NCBI GenBank assembly: GCA_030267965.1
Contig: BRYA01000330.1
Span: 4,261 to 48,277, forward strand
DNA length: 44,017 nucleotides
DNA from: Triparma columacea
Taxonomy: Eukaryota; Sar; Bolidophyceae; Parmales; Triparmaceae
Direction: 5' to 3'
Part shown: positions 33,082-43,172 of the stretch, piece by piece
Layout: each line of letters begins with the position of its first letter
Position numbering within the stretch: the stretch's first letter is position 1
The notes under the pieces: generated by a model
Database searches by the model: none
Told to the model about the DNA's origin: nothing
What the model saw: only the letters and a program-made list of their open reading frames with translations
Made by a program: the position numbers and the translations under genes

Positions 33082-33915
33082 ATGCTGAAACAAATTTACC
33101 TCCTTGCGTACAACACGCTATGTGCCGTTGGTTGGTGTGTTGTCCTGATGACAGTGTCCAAAGAGCTTTACGAGACAGGTGATGTGGCTCTTGCTGCTTC
33201 CTCTGCCACCCCTATGGTGACTGCTCTTCAGGCTATTGCTTGTATGGAGTTTGTGCACTCCGTCGTCGGTCTCGTGTCTGGATCTCCTCTGAACGCCTTT
33301 TTCCAGTTGGTTGGGCGCAATGTGATCCATTTTGGGTTCATTTACCCCAAGAATACTGCAAACCTCTATGTGGTGTCCCTTTACTTTGCCTGGTCAATGG
33401 CTGAGGTGATCCGCTACCCGTTCTACGGATTGTCTGTTATCAACTCCTGCCCTGGTCCGCTGCTTTGGCTCCGGTACAGTGCTTTTATTGTACTGTATCC
33501 CATTGGCATTCTCAGTGAGGTGAGAAGAGACAAGAAGTGAAAGTGCTTTGTGACGAGGAGAGAAGCGAGACATAAACGCACTATGTTTGTGGATTTTACA
33601 ACTACTGCAGCCCCTTTGCTACCCATCACTTCCTTCCTCGCTGCTCAGCAGTAGATCTAACCCCATTTGGTCATCACTTCGCACCTTTCGCCCACGAACC
33701 AAAAGATTGCCACGACCTTGTCGGTTCTCCCCGAAACCACAGGCATGGATAAATACGTCGGTGAGGGCAACCTGAAGTTCATCATCTACCCCTACTTTGT
33801 TTACGCCTACTGCTATGCGGCTCCTGTCTTGTTCAGGTACTTGCTCAAGGCGAGGAGGAAGAATCTGGGTGGTGAAGTCGAGGTTTCCAAGAAGACGAGA
33901 AAGAAGAAGCAGTAG
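33082..33915 (+). CDS. 3-hydroxyacyl-CoA dehydratase (PTPLA/HACD/PHS1 family)
   Basis: Spliced model: 33082-33519 and 33706-33915, phase 0, 215 residues, the usual length for the family. Several hydrophobic membrane segments run the full length (IYLLAYNTLCAVGWCVVLM; FIIYPYFVYAYCYAAPVLF). The hallmark YFAWSMAEVIRYPFYGL has the catalytic Tyr (residue 101) and Glu (residue 108) seven residues apart, as in yeast Phs1. LWLRYSAFIVLYPIGILSE is also typical. The C-terminus is a Lys-rich ER-type tail ending KKTRKKKQ. The enzyme performs the third step of very-long-chain fatty acid elongation, dehydrating 3-hydroxyacyl-CoA to trans-2-enoyl-CoA in the ER. The intron ends in AAAAG instead of CAG. Confidence 0.9.
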
Positions 33916-34007
33916 ACAGGCGGCTTCATGTGATGATATAATTTGAGTGCAAAGTCAAAGGAGTACAATAATATTGCTGGATTCAGTTTATGGATAGACA
34001 AATAAAG
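33916..34007. other. Short convergent gap
   Basis: 92 nt between the stop codons of the HACD and PP2C genes. It contains AATAAAGTC near 34000 and other A-rich sequence that could serve 3' processing. No gene. Confidence 0.5.
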
Positions 34008-36384
34008 TCATTGCTTCCTCTCCCCCTCTTCCCGCCTCTCTCCCTCGCCCTTGCAATTGACCTCTTCATTACCCAAATTCCTCGCCTTCACCAGGCTCGC
34101 AAGGTCTATCACCATGACGGTGATGTCGTCGTGGTTGCTTCTTCTCGCCTTGCCCTTGGAGAGCGATCCAAGCAGCTTCCTACTCTTTTTCCTTAGCGTG
34201 CTGATAGAGTCCATCACTCCCTCCACTATGTTCTTCGCCGGGCATACCTCCTCGCAGCCATTCCTGCTCTCGAACTGCTCCTGGACCCACCCCACGACGG
34301 TGTCATTCGATGCGTGCTCCCACACACCGTCGCTCGCCATTACGAGCACCTTGTCTGCTAGAGTCTCGTCGCTCCCCTCTTCCGTGCGGATAGGGCGGAT
34401 GTGAATTTCGGGCTTGGCTGTGATGTAGGGGGCGTGCATTTTGTAGGGGGGGAATGACAGCTTCGGTGTCTTCAAGTAAGCGTCGCCTAAGGCCCTCGTG
34501 ACTGCCAGGCTCCCTGCAACCCTCCTTATACCACCCCGCGACGGATTACTAACGCTCCTAGGGTCCGTTGTGCACCTCTCTCGAACTGACTCGACCTCCG
34601 CCTCATTGTAGCAGTTGTGGTCACGGGTGAGTTCCACCGCGCACCAGGGTGCTGATGATGAGGAGGGGGGAGAGGGAGGTGGAGTCGCAGAGGGAGTGGA
34701 GGCAGTTGTGGAGTGAGTGGCCGAGACCGGGACAAACGGTGACGAGGAGCCCGGAGGAAGCTGGGGGCAGGCCTTGCTCGCCGAGGACGGGTGAAGAGGA
34801 GGCGTGGTTCGTTTCCTCTTTTTAGAGGAAGATTCTGCGCGAGCCGTGAAGGGGGTTGTGTCAGTGGATCGACATGCAGCTACTCGCCGTAGCCCATTCT
34901 TACCTTTTGACTCATCGGAGGGTGTCGAGGCCGCGGCGTTAGTGGGGGCGGTGTGGTTCACCAAGACGCCGAAGAGCTCCTCGTCGTTCATCTCGTCGTC
35001 AGCCTGAGAGAGATGAGGAATTGCTGCGGGAGGAGCGAAGGATGGAGTGAAGGAGGTTGGTTATTTGGTGAACATATGGGGAGGGGGGGAGATCGTTGTG
35101 TGCGTGCGGTTGTTCTGTTTGTTCCTCAGAATTGTTGTTTGGCAGCAGTTTCGAAGTTACTGGGCGTTAAATCATTGCAGGTTATTATATCGTCAATTCT
35201 CACCTATTGAAACGGGGGCTGACGTCGGTCTGACGGTTCCCAGAATGGCTCTGCAGTCCCCGACGTGAGCAGTGACGATGAAGGGGGTGCAGCCGGGTTT
35301 TTGAAGTATCAGTGTCACGAGGGCACAGCTGCCGGCGTTCCAGGCACCTCCGGACTGGCAACCTCTCTGGACCTTGGTGGAGTCGATGGAGTTCATGTAC
35401 CTGCGGGAGGACCGAAGGAGGTTAGTCATATAGTTCAGCGGGGGAGCGTTGTGTGCGTGTGCGCTAACAATCCCCCCCTCCAGCCCCACCCTTTGCCTTT
35501 CCCACTCACCTCTTATCAATGTTAAGGAAGCTAAGCGATATGCTCTTACGAATCTTCTTGCGGAGGAGGGGTGTGAGGCCGGCAGGATCTTCGCGAGGGG
35601 CGGTAGACTCGGCGGCCTCTGAAGAATGGGACGGGGAAGAGGAGGAGAAGGAGGGGCATGAAAGTTGACTGTTGATGAGCTGGCTGTAGGAGCTTGAGGA
35701 GAATTCGAAGTTGTCATCAAGGTCCCCTCCCTCTGTTTCCTCATCTGCTTCGTTCGTGTAATTAATTGCGTGCCTTCCGGGGCGAATTTTGGTGGGGGAA
35801 GTGAACGTGGCGATCATTGAGGCAGCATGCTTGGCTCTCCAGTCGGGAGTGGCTGAACCGTTAATCTTCATCTCGCCACCGCGAATCGTCGCACCTAGGG
35901 CCTCGGCGAGGTCCTCTGCGACGGTGGGGAGCAGGTTCTCCGATGCGAAGGCCGCTACGTTGCAGCCACCATGGCCATCAAGCACGGTGAAGAGGGAACA
36001 GCGGAAGAGGACGTCCCGCTCCGAGGGAGATGCGACCTCGTCCCCACAGGATAGATAATCAAGGCCTGTTATGCACGCATGCCTGTCTTCTGACGGCGCA
36101 TTGGCATCGTAAGAAGCTGAAAATACCACATTTTGGTTGTCGGCGGCAGTAGTTTCGGTCGAGGGGTCAATTTTGGGAGGACCTTCGAGCCATTCCAACC
36201 CAGTCCCCTCCAGAGGTGGGTAAGAACTCGTCAAAGATACCTGGGAGGGGGCCGGAGCTGCGATACTAGTCATAAGGGGTGAAAGTGGGCTAACTCGACT
36301 TGCCCCGTTTTGGGCCTCAGATTTTTCGAGGGTATCATGCGCATTAGGGACAGGTGGAGTAGGTGACGTGGTAATAGAGGCCAT
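34008..36384 (-). CDS. PP2C-type serine/threonine protein phosphatase
   Basis: Spliced model: 36384-35510, 35400-35204 and 35023-34008, phases 2 and 1 matching, 695 residues. PP2C motifs in order: ASYDANAPSEDR, FTVLDGHGG, SGGAWNAGSCALV, HVGDCRAIL, GGIRRVAGSLAVTRALGD, VLVMASDGVWEH and NHDDITVMVIDL. The metal-binding Asp residues of DGHGG, ASDG and the DDIT motif are present, so it should be catalytically active with Mn/Mg. Long Ser/Pro/Thr-rich, probably disordered inserts separate the motifs (after the first DGHGG block and before AVELTRDHN), which explains the large size. No membrane segment or targeting peptide is evident. The exon 3 acceptor at 35024-35026 was chosen because the nearer CTCTCAG gives a stop in the required phase. 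Substrates unknown. Confidence 0.85.
35115..35175. repeat. Dispersed intronic sequence, copy in PP2C intron 2
   Basis: About 60 bp containing TGTTTGTTCCTCAG, GTTTGGCAGC, GTTACTGG and GCGTTAAATCAT matches 8167-8223 in TBC intron 1. Both copies are in the same orientation relative to their host genes, which are both on the minus strand. The host genes are unrelated. Confidence 0.75.
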
Positions 36385-37110
36385 TCTAGGATTGCTGGAG
36401 AACCGTTGGACCAGGAGGGTGAGAATAGAGGACAAAATGATGGACCAGAGAGTATTGTGGAGGGGGGGAGTGGGGAAATGATGGGAAAATATGCTTCAGG
36501 TCTTTGTTCGGAAAGAGGAGGCGATATGTTGGACACATGGGGGCGATTAATCGAGGCAAATCATACTATGTCACGAACAGATGACCATTGCAGCAAAAAT
36601 TGATGGGGAATGGTGAAGTAGTATGGCGCAAATGTGAATCAAATGATAGAAAGCAGCACACAAGGCCAGGCGAAATAGGCGACACGGGCTTCAAAAAGTG
36701 ACTTGGAAGGATACAGGGGGCCACCGACACCGCTTCAGACATTCATTCACCTGTCAATCCCAAAAGTGTGTGCCAGTGTTTTGAAGAGCCTGACAGGCAA
36801 GGTTGTGGTTTGGAGTGTTGGAGTTGGTCAAGTTGAGGGGAAATTTCATTACCATGTTAAAATAAAGGCCGCAGCGGATGCTAACTTTTCCTTTTTCAAA
36901 TACAGATCGTAGTGTTAGCACTGTGTTGCTGTATGAGCGTGAACCAAATCTCGCCCACACATAATCGTTGTCGTTATCAAATTTTCAAGTTTCTCCTCTT
37001 TCCTCACTCTTCCCCCTCCATCTCGACGTCTGTCGTCGTAGCTCGTTTTCGTACTAGAACATAAGGGGGCGTTGCTCGGCCTTCCGCTGGAAACTCTACC
37101 CATTTCCTCT
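36385..37110. other. Intergenic, no gene seen
   Basis: 726 nt between the PP2C start and the CHLP stop codon. A plus-strand frame at 36703-36912 (69 residues) has no recognisable motif and weak composition. The part next to 37110 should hold the 3' untranslated region of CHLP, and the part next to 36385 the PP2C promoter. Confidence 0.5.
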
Positions 37111-39076
37111 TTAGATCCTCTTGAGGCTCTCCACGGGGTTGGAGAACTCCTGGTCGGGCTTAGCGATGGAGTACCCCTTGATGAGGCAGCCGATGGTCTC
37201 GCCGAGTAGCTTGAGGTCGTCGAGGGGGTTGTTTCCCTGGACCTTCTTGTAAAGGTAGGAGTCGAAGGTGACCTGCTGGACGTATTTGGACTTGCAGAGT
37301 TCGACAAAGGCCTCGCGGGCACCGTTGCTGGAGTAGAAGACCTTCTGGAGGATGTCGAGAACGGCATAGGTCGGCCCGTACGCGCGATCGTAGTCCTTGA
37401 TGTATGTGGACTCGATCTCCTCCTGGGAGGGCAGGCGGGACCCCCCCTCCATGAGCTTGACGATGTTCTCGGCGGCCATGCGGCCGGACTTGGCGGCAAA
37501 GTAGATGCCCTCTCCGGAGCACTTGGTGACGTAGCCGGCGGCGTCACCGACGAGAGCGATGCGTCCCTGGACGCGGCGGGGGCGGGGGTGCTCGGGGATG
37601 GGGTGGGCCTGCGTTGAGCAGAGCGAATCGGGAAAAGTGTTAGGCACGACTCAGGGATGAAGATTATTATGGTACTGGTTATAGAGAAGCGCCAGCCAAA
37701 GCTAACGCTCTAAAAGAGAAGTCATCCTCCCCTCTATCTCACCTCGACCTTGATGATCTTGCCTCCCTCAATCTTGGAACCGGCACGCTCGCGGATGGCC
37801 TTCTGGTACTGCTTGATGGCCGGCCTGTTGACGACAGTCCCGGTTCCGACTCCCACGTGGTCGTATTTAGGGAACACCCAGCCGTAGAAGTCTGGGGAGA
37901 CGTCGTCCCCGACGTACATCTCAGCCATCTCCTCGTAGAACTCCATCTTCTCGTCGGAGATCTTGATGCGCTCCTGGAAGGCAATGGCGAAATTGTACTC
38001 GCCGGCATCCATGGCCTTGGCGACGCGGGAGTTCGCCCCGTCAGCCCCAACTATTAGGTCGACCTCCATATTCTTAGCGGTCCCCACGCTGCTCCCTGGG
38101 GTGAACTCCTGGTAGTGAATGTTGTACTTGGAGTCCTTGTTGACTTTGTGGTCGGAGGGGACGTCGATGGCCGTGACGAGGGCGTTCACGGGCTGGGCGC
38201 CGTACTCGACGGCTCGGTCGCGGAGGTAACCGTCGAGGATCTCGCGGCGGCACATGCCAATGTACTCGTCGGGCTTGAGGGTGTCACCAATGTCAACCTC
38301 CATGTCGGAAGGGGAGATCATCTTCATCTTGCGGACCTTGCGGTCGACGACAGTCTCGGGGAGGTCGAACTCTCCGATCATGCAGAGAGGGATGGCACCA
38401 CCGCAGGGCTTGGCATTGTCAAACTGTGTGGGGGGGGGGTGGTAAGGAGGGGGGGAGGTGAAGGGGAATAGGTTTAGAGGCGCTGGGGTGTTCGAACGAA
38501 GCGTTCTCAAACTTATCGCCGATGCGCCCCCCCACAATTCCTTCCTCCAACTTTTCTTCTCCTCCCTACCCTCCTCCTCATGCTCACCTTACGCTCAAAG
38601 AGGATGGTCTCAATGTTGGGCTCCTGGGCGAAGACCTCAGCGGCACAGGCGCCACTAGGTCCACCACCTGGGGGGGAATGGAGGGAGGGGACGGAGTGAA
38701 GGTGGGTTAGAGGTGATGAAAAGAGTGGCTTTGATGGATGGAAAGTGTGGTCCGACGGAAGAAGAAGGAGAGAGTAGTTTTGCCCCTTTGAAACGACGTT
38801 GATTGTGTTTGGTGATAGATATACGAGATTATAATGACTGTATTGATCGAAAAAGAGTCCATAAACGATGAAACTGATCGTATTGAGTCCATAAATAGGA
38901 TACTTTAAGATGCCCTTTTTGATGGGGCCGATATCATTCACTTTATGTCTAATTTACTCACCAACTACAGCTACTTTGTACGCATCAAGACTGCTCTTAA
39001 TGGTAGGAAGCGAAGGAGTAACAGGTGCAAAGGCACTAGCAGAGCATAAAAGGGCAGAAGCAAGCAAAAACTTCAT
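37111..39076 (-). CDS. CHLP: Geranylgeranyl diphosphate/chlorophyll reductase precursor, plastid-targeted
   Basis: Spliced model: 39076-38962, 38667-38588, 38423-37743 and 37608-37111, phases 1, 0 and 0 matching, 457 residues. The N-terminus MKFLLASALLCSASAFAPVT is a signal peptide with the ASAFAP cleavage motif of secondary red plastids, followed by a short Ser/Thr/Lys transit peptide. The FAD-binding YKVAVVGGGPSGACAAEV spans the first intron. CGGAIPLCMIGEFDLP, EVDLIVGADGANSRVAKAM, YGWVFPKYDHVGVGTG and LVGDAAGYVTKCSGEGIYFA are characteristic of the family. It reduces geranylgeranyl to phytyl chains with NADPH for chlorophyll a and tocopherol/phylloquinone. Length and motifs are complete. This gene is the strongest evidence that the organism is a photosynthetic alga with a secondary plastid. 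Confidence 0.93.
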
Positions 39077-39319
39077 TCTTCTGAGCTGATGTGAGTGAAA
39101 CGGGATGAAGGTTAGATTTACCAATAAACCGCTACTACCGTATATTCTCCCCTACTACCCGTCTAATCCTCCCCTCTTATGACTAACAAACACGTTAATG
39201 ACTAAATAACACCGATAGGACTATGCAGGGGCTTACGAATTATTTGTGGAACAGATTTGGTCAATCATGGAAGATAAGATTGGGCTCAACCCACATCAAC
39301 ACCAAATTCAACAAGATCT
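39077..39319. other. Intergenic gap between M16-like gene and CHLP
   Basis: 243 nt, same-strand neighbours. It should contain the CHLP promoter and the end of the M16-like transcript. I see no coding frame with M16 similarity continuing past the stop. Confidence 0.5.
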
Positions 39320-40405
39320 TTATTCTATTGGAAGCCTACTAGGTTCCTTAATATATGTACTTTTAAAATCCTTGGTAATCCTCTCTACCTCTTTCTCCAT
39401 TTCGTCCACCCCCCTTGGTGATATAACAACTACATTACCCCCAGCCTTCCTATAATTACCATCGAAGAAACCCCCCAAATCATCCTTAAGTTCCATCCTC
39501 CCCTTCTCATCCCCACCTTTAGGTAGTAGCGTAGACTTATCCCCCGTCCAGAATCTGCCGTAAGGGTGCTCTTTTGCAGCCCTGCGTTTCTCGAGCTCGT
39601 AGATTCTGAATACGTCTGATTGTAGGTTTTTCGAGTGTTCCGAGTCTACCGCGTTTACTTCCCTAGATACCGATGCTAGTGAGAATTTAGGGGTTGCGAA
39701 GAAATCAGGGAACCTATCAAGTCCTTCGTAAGAATCCCCTCCCCCAGGGAAGAGTTTATTATCGTCGAGCTGCTGGTTGAAGTAGTAAGTAGTGCTCTCG
39801 CTTTCTGTAAAAGCGTTGCTACTCCCACCTCTTTTTGCTAGGAATTTGTTGAACCCGTCCTCCTCTGGGTACTTTTCCGTACCCATGAACAACATGTTCT
39901 CGCAGAAATGAGCCAAACCATCCCTGCCCTCAGGAGCCGACGTAGAACCTACCGGCACGGTTACAGCGGTGGAGAGAGCGGTTGTTAGGGCAGTGTTTGA
40001 GGTGCTTATTAGGAGGACGTCGAGGTTGCTAGGGGATAGGGAGAGGTAGCGGATGCTGCACTTTGAGAGGGAGGGTGGTACTTGGGTGATTGGGATGGTG
40101 AGTTTAGTGAATGGTGGGGGTGTAGGTGTGGTGATTGTAGAAGGTATGGCTGTAGGAGGTATGGCTGTAGCAGCGTGTGCTTCTCTTGGTAGGATGAATG
40201 GTGTTATTATTGATGATGTTATTGTTGATAATATCATAAATCGACGTGTTGTTGATAGTGGGGGTGGTGGTGGGGGTATTGATGTTGGTAGTGGTGCTGG
40301 TGCTGTTGGTGGCGCTGTTGGTCCTGCTGTTGGTAGTGATAGTGGTGTGGAAGTGGTGTTAGTAGTGATAACTCCAAATGATGACAATGACAATGATGAT
40401 AACAT
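39320..40405 (-). CDS. Short M16 (insulysin-like) peptidase homologue with altered zinc motif, lumen-type signal
   Basis: Open frame of 361 residues from ATG 40405. Insulysin family sequence is clear: GRDGLAHFCENMLFMGTEKYP, GGSSNAFTESESTTYYF and REVNAVDSEHSKNLQ. The zinc motif HFCEH reads HFCEN here, so one His ligand is replaced by Asn; the distal Glu (VDSEH) is kept. The protein ends after the first M16 domain, whereas insulysins have four (about 1000 residues). Before the domain, TTRRFMILSTITSS followed by AHAATA resembles a twin-arginine thylakoid lumen signal. An upstream exon (40861-40690) may supply the first signal peptide. It may be a pseudoenzyme or a subunit for a partner; this is inferred. 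The sequence from the stop at 39320 to 39077 has no further M16 coding. Confidence 0.7.
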   Translation of the reverse strand: MLSSLSLSSFGVITTNTTSTPLSLPTAGPTAPPTAPAPLPTSIPPPPPPLSTTRRFMILSTITSSIITPFILPREAHAATAIPPTAIPSTITTPTPPPFTKLTIPITQVPPSLSKCSIRYLSLSPSNLDVLLISTSNTALTTALSTAVTVPVGSTSAPEGRDGLAHFCENMLFMGTEKYPEEDGFNKFLAKRGGSSNAFTESESTTYYFNQQLDDNKLFPGGGDSYEGLDRFPDFFATPKFSLASVSREVNAVDSEHSKNLQSDVFRIYELEKRRAAKEHPYGRFWTGDKSTLLPKGGDEKGRMELKDDLGGFFDGNYRKAGGNVVVISPRGVDEMEKEVERITKDFKSTYIKEPSRLPIE

Positions 40406-40437
40406 CAATGATGTGATATGAACGATAATGATATGAA

Positions 40438-40629
40438 CCGCTTCGCTTCGCTTCGCTTCGCTTTGCTTCGCTTTGCTTCGCTTCGCTTTGCCTAGCTTTG
40501 CTTTGCTTTGCTTTGCTTTGCCTTGCTTCGCTTTGCTTCGCTTTGCTTTGCTTTGCTTTGCTTCACTTTGCTTTGCTTCACTTCGCTTCACTTTGCTTCA
40601 CTTCACTTCGCTTCGCTTCACTTCGCTTT
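40438..40629. repeat. CTTCG/CTTTG/CTTCA pentanucleotide satellite
   Basis: About 190 nt of near-perfect 5-bp units, GCTTC, GCTTT or ACTTC on the plus strand. It lies just upstream of the M16-like gene, between the possible 5' exon and the main exon. On the minus strand it can be read as SEAK/SKAK repeats, but the upstream frame is closed by a stop at about 40598, so translation through it is unlikely. Confidence 0.92.
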
Positions 40630-40689
40630 GTTTAAATATGAACGACGATGATGACTGAAATTGGTGAAAATGGTAACGAAATAGCTTAC

Positions 40690-40861
40690 CAAATTGGTCA
40701 TCCAAGTTGGATGAGTCGATAGATTTGCAAGCATGTGTGCTCAATATCCTCATTCTCATTGATTTTAATACCCTCATATCATTATATACAAATGGAGTAA
40801 CATTATATAACACTACAAACAATATTAACGCCGAATAAGTGAGTTTTGATTGAGATATCAT
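40690..40861 (-). CDS. Possible 5' exon of the M16-like gene (signal peptide)
   Basis: An ATG at 40861 opens MISQSKLTYSALILFVVLYN, a good signal-peptide-like hydrophobic segment, and the frame reaches a GTAAGC donor after 40690 in phase 1. An AG inside the last satellite unit would join it in phase to GTTCATATC and the M16 frame. Signal peptide plus transit region plus Tat-like segment would suit a thylakoid lumen protein. The join is speculative; it could also be a separate small gene. Confidence 0.3.
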
Positions 40862-41080
40862 ATTCACTACTTTGCTAGACACAATTCAGACACCTTCCTC
40901 CCTCCAAGCAAGCAATTTAATTGAAAAACTTCATTTCGTTACTAAACCCGTAATGTATTTTGGTGCATTGAATTGCCATGTCCATTGAGAGTCGCCATGT
41001 CGTTTTTGAGGTTCGGCTTTTTCTTCTTTCGTGTTGTTAGTCTCAGTTTTCTCACAGTGGTGCCAAGGTCATGGTTTATT
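40862..41080. other. Intergenic, AT-rich, no gene seen
   Basis: 219 nt between the possible M16 5' exon and the stop codon of the PAH/zinc-finger gene. I see no motif beyond general AT richness. Confidence 0.4.
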
Positions 41081-42901
41081 TCATTTGTGGAAATTTGCGC
41101 GATGCCTGTTGAGATTACCTTTATCCTTCGTTTTGTAGTCGCAGTCCTTACAGTAGTGCCAGGTCACGTTTTCATTGTGGACGAATGCGCGATGCCTCGT
41201 GAGAGAGCTTTTCACTTTCGTTGTGTAGTCGCAGTCCTTACAGTAGTGCCAGGTCACGTTTTCATTGTGGATGAGTGCGCGATGCGTCTTGAGAGTGCTT
41301 TTTAGCTTTGCTCTGTAGCTGCATCCACGTTCACTACAAACGAACTTCTTCCCATCTTTCAAACTTCCCGCAGCTTGCTCTTCGACTTCCATCGTCGCTC
41401 CCCTCTTTCGCTTCTTGCTCCTGCTGTTGGTCTTCCCTTCAGCAACAACCTCAACATTCTCATCCTCATCACATGGTTCGCAAACAAGTAGATCGCTTCC
41501 CATTCCTTCGACACCACCCGCTGTCGATGTCGATGTCACCTTGTCCCCAGAATCGTCTCCAAGAGCAGGGCCACAATGGTGCTGGTCAAACACAGTCCTA
41601 GTTCCCTTGAAGCCGCATTTCGGGCACCCCCATATTACGATCGCGTTTCTCCCTGTCTCTCCATTGTCTATAAGCCTCTTTGTCGTCCCCTCGTGCTGCT
41701 TGTCGTTGCATGAGGAAGTGCCAAGCTTTCTGACGTTATCTTCTTGTGCCTTAACGTTTTCGCTAAACTGTGAAGAAAGGTGCGGGTGTTAGCGGGTCTA
41801 TGAGTTCCCCCTTGTGTTTCCCCCCTTTTCACGTGAAGATGCTCTCACCGTTGCTCCTTTTCTCCCATTCGAGGCAGTGGTCTGAGTGAGATCCATCTCC
41901 TTCACCACTTCATCCTTCCTTTTGGCGGGAAGAGGGAAGGATGTTGAAAGGTCGTCACTGCCTTTGACGGCACTGCCTTTGAAGGCACCAAAGTAGCCCG
42001 ATGGTATTTCGTTCTCCACTTTTGGAGAGTAAAGTTCGAAGATGGCCTCAAAAACTAAAGCGAGCACACCTTCTGATGCGGAACGGTTGTTAGGCGCGCG
42101 GTAGCTAGCGGACGGTTGGCTGAAGAAACTCATGACGTGGTTGACTCCAAAGCAAACAATGGAGTACGGCAGCCATCCCTTTAGATCGAAACCAAAGAAC
42201 ATTGTAGGGTCTAAAGATTCCGACATAGTAGTGTAGGAATCGTCTATTAAGATACTGGCCTTTAGAGAGGAGGGGTGAGCATACAATACACCGGCGTCGG
42301 TCGCGCCAATCACGGGAGGCGCATTCACAACCATATTCGCCTTAAACTCGTCCCCTCTCCCATATAAACTCACCATCGATGATGGCATCATGTGGGGGGG
42401 CATAGGAGGATGGATGGAGGGAGCGTGAGTACCTTGAGGAGGGATCCCAGGGCCCGAGGCCATGGGCGTTGAAGCACCCTCAATGGCCTTGAGCTCAATC
42501 TTATAGCAGTCGGGAAGGAAAGTGTTGAAGCTCAGAATTAGGTTGGGATGGTCCCGGAAGAGGTTGCTCACGCGGGTAATAACGCCAGGAGTATCAATCG
42601 TCTGGGCACTGAAGTTCTTCATGGTCTCGACGAACTCGTTGTAGCTCCTAGACCTGTCACCAACCTCATGCTTGACCTGGTCAAGATACAACTGTGCATC
42701 CTCAACTTTGAATTCACGAGCCGGGGGGAGGGGAGGGGCCGGAGCGGATGTGGTGGAGGGGGGGGGGGCTGGGGCGGGAGGAGGAGGAGCGGGTATGGGA
42801 GGGGATATGGGACCATGTAAAGGTTCAGCCTGAAAGATGGGAAAGATAAAGGAGGGGTGGTGGTAGCGAAGCGACAGACGAGGAGTAAGAATATATAGCA
42901 T
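41081..42901 (-). CDS. Sin3-type PAH domain fused to C2H2 zinc fingers (5' end uncertain)
   Basis: Two exons are certain: 42829-41849 and 41767-41081, joined in phase 0 (GTGAG...TTCACAG). The first encodes a Pro-rich leader and a PAH domain (EDAQLYLDQVKHEVGD, then ITRVSNLFRDHPNLILSFNTFLP), as in Sin3 corepressors, then a long linker. The second encodes WGCPKCGFKGT...DQHHC, a possible unusual finger, and three C2H2 fingers (VCSERGCSYRAK, WHYCKDCDYTTK, WHYCKDCDYKTK). These share the W-x2-C and K/R pattern of the eight-finger protein at 3311-5736. A nuclear DNA-binding corepressor is the simplest reading. The ATG at 42901 is in frame without splicing, but 42830-42880 looks like an intron end (GTCGCTTCGCTACC...CTTTCAG), so an upstream exon that I could not place may exist. 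At least 556 residues without the leader. Confidence 0.75.
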
Positions 42902-43172
42902 AGTGAAGTCCCGGCCGTTTACGAGTCAATAGATGTTCCACATGTCTTCAAAAAAGATCAACGTGGATTTCAGATGCAAGGCCTTTGCTTATTTCCCTAC
43001 TTCAGTCGGGGGTGCGGGGGAGTAGATTACATATGTCGAGAAAGATGTAGCATAGTGAAGGCCCCGGCCATTTACGAGTCAATATACTTTGCATAAGCCC
43101 TCAAAATTTTGAATGGACCAACTGACTCCTCGAGGGGCTGTTCCATTTTTGGAAAGTTTAGGGCGTAGGGGA
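42898..43172. repeat. Diverged tandem duplication of about 150 bp
   Basis: CATAGTGAAGTCCCGGCCG plus TTTACGAGTCAATA at 42899-42932 recurs at 43049-43083 with few changes. The following sequence of each copy keeps matching in patches (TCTTCAAAAAAGAT against CCCTCAAAATTTTG; GGGGGAGTAGATTACAT against AGGGGAATATATTACAT). It lies upstream of the PAH gene and overlaps the end of the weak open frame at 43072-43545. Confidence 0.7.

Noticed and set aside
36703..36912. 69-residue plus-strand frame
   Set aside because: Isolated, short, no similarity I can recognise; probably chance.
40438..40591. Translated SEAK/SKAK repeat as the N-terminus of the M16-like protein
   Set aside because: The frame begins inside the CTTCG satellite with no upstream coding continuity, and a better start exists at 40405. 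The satellite more likely lies in an intron or 5' untranslated region.
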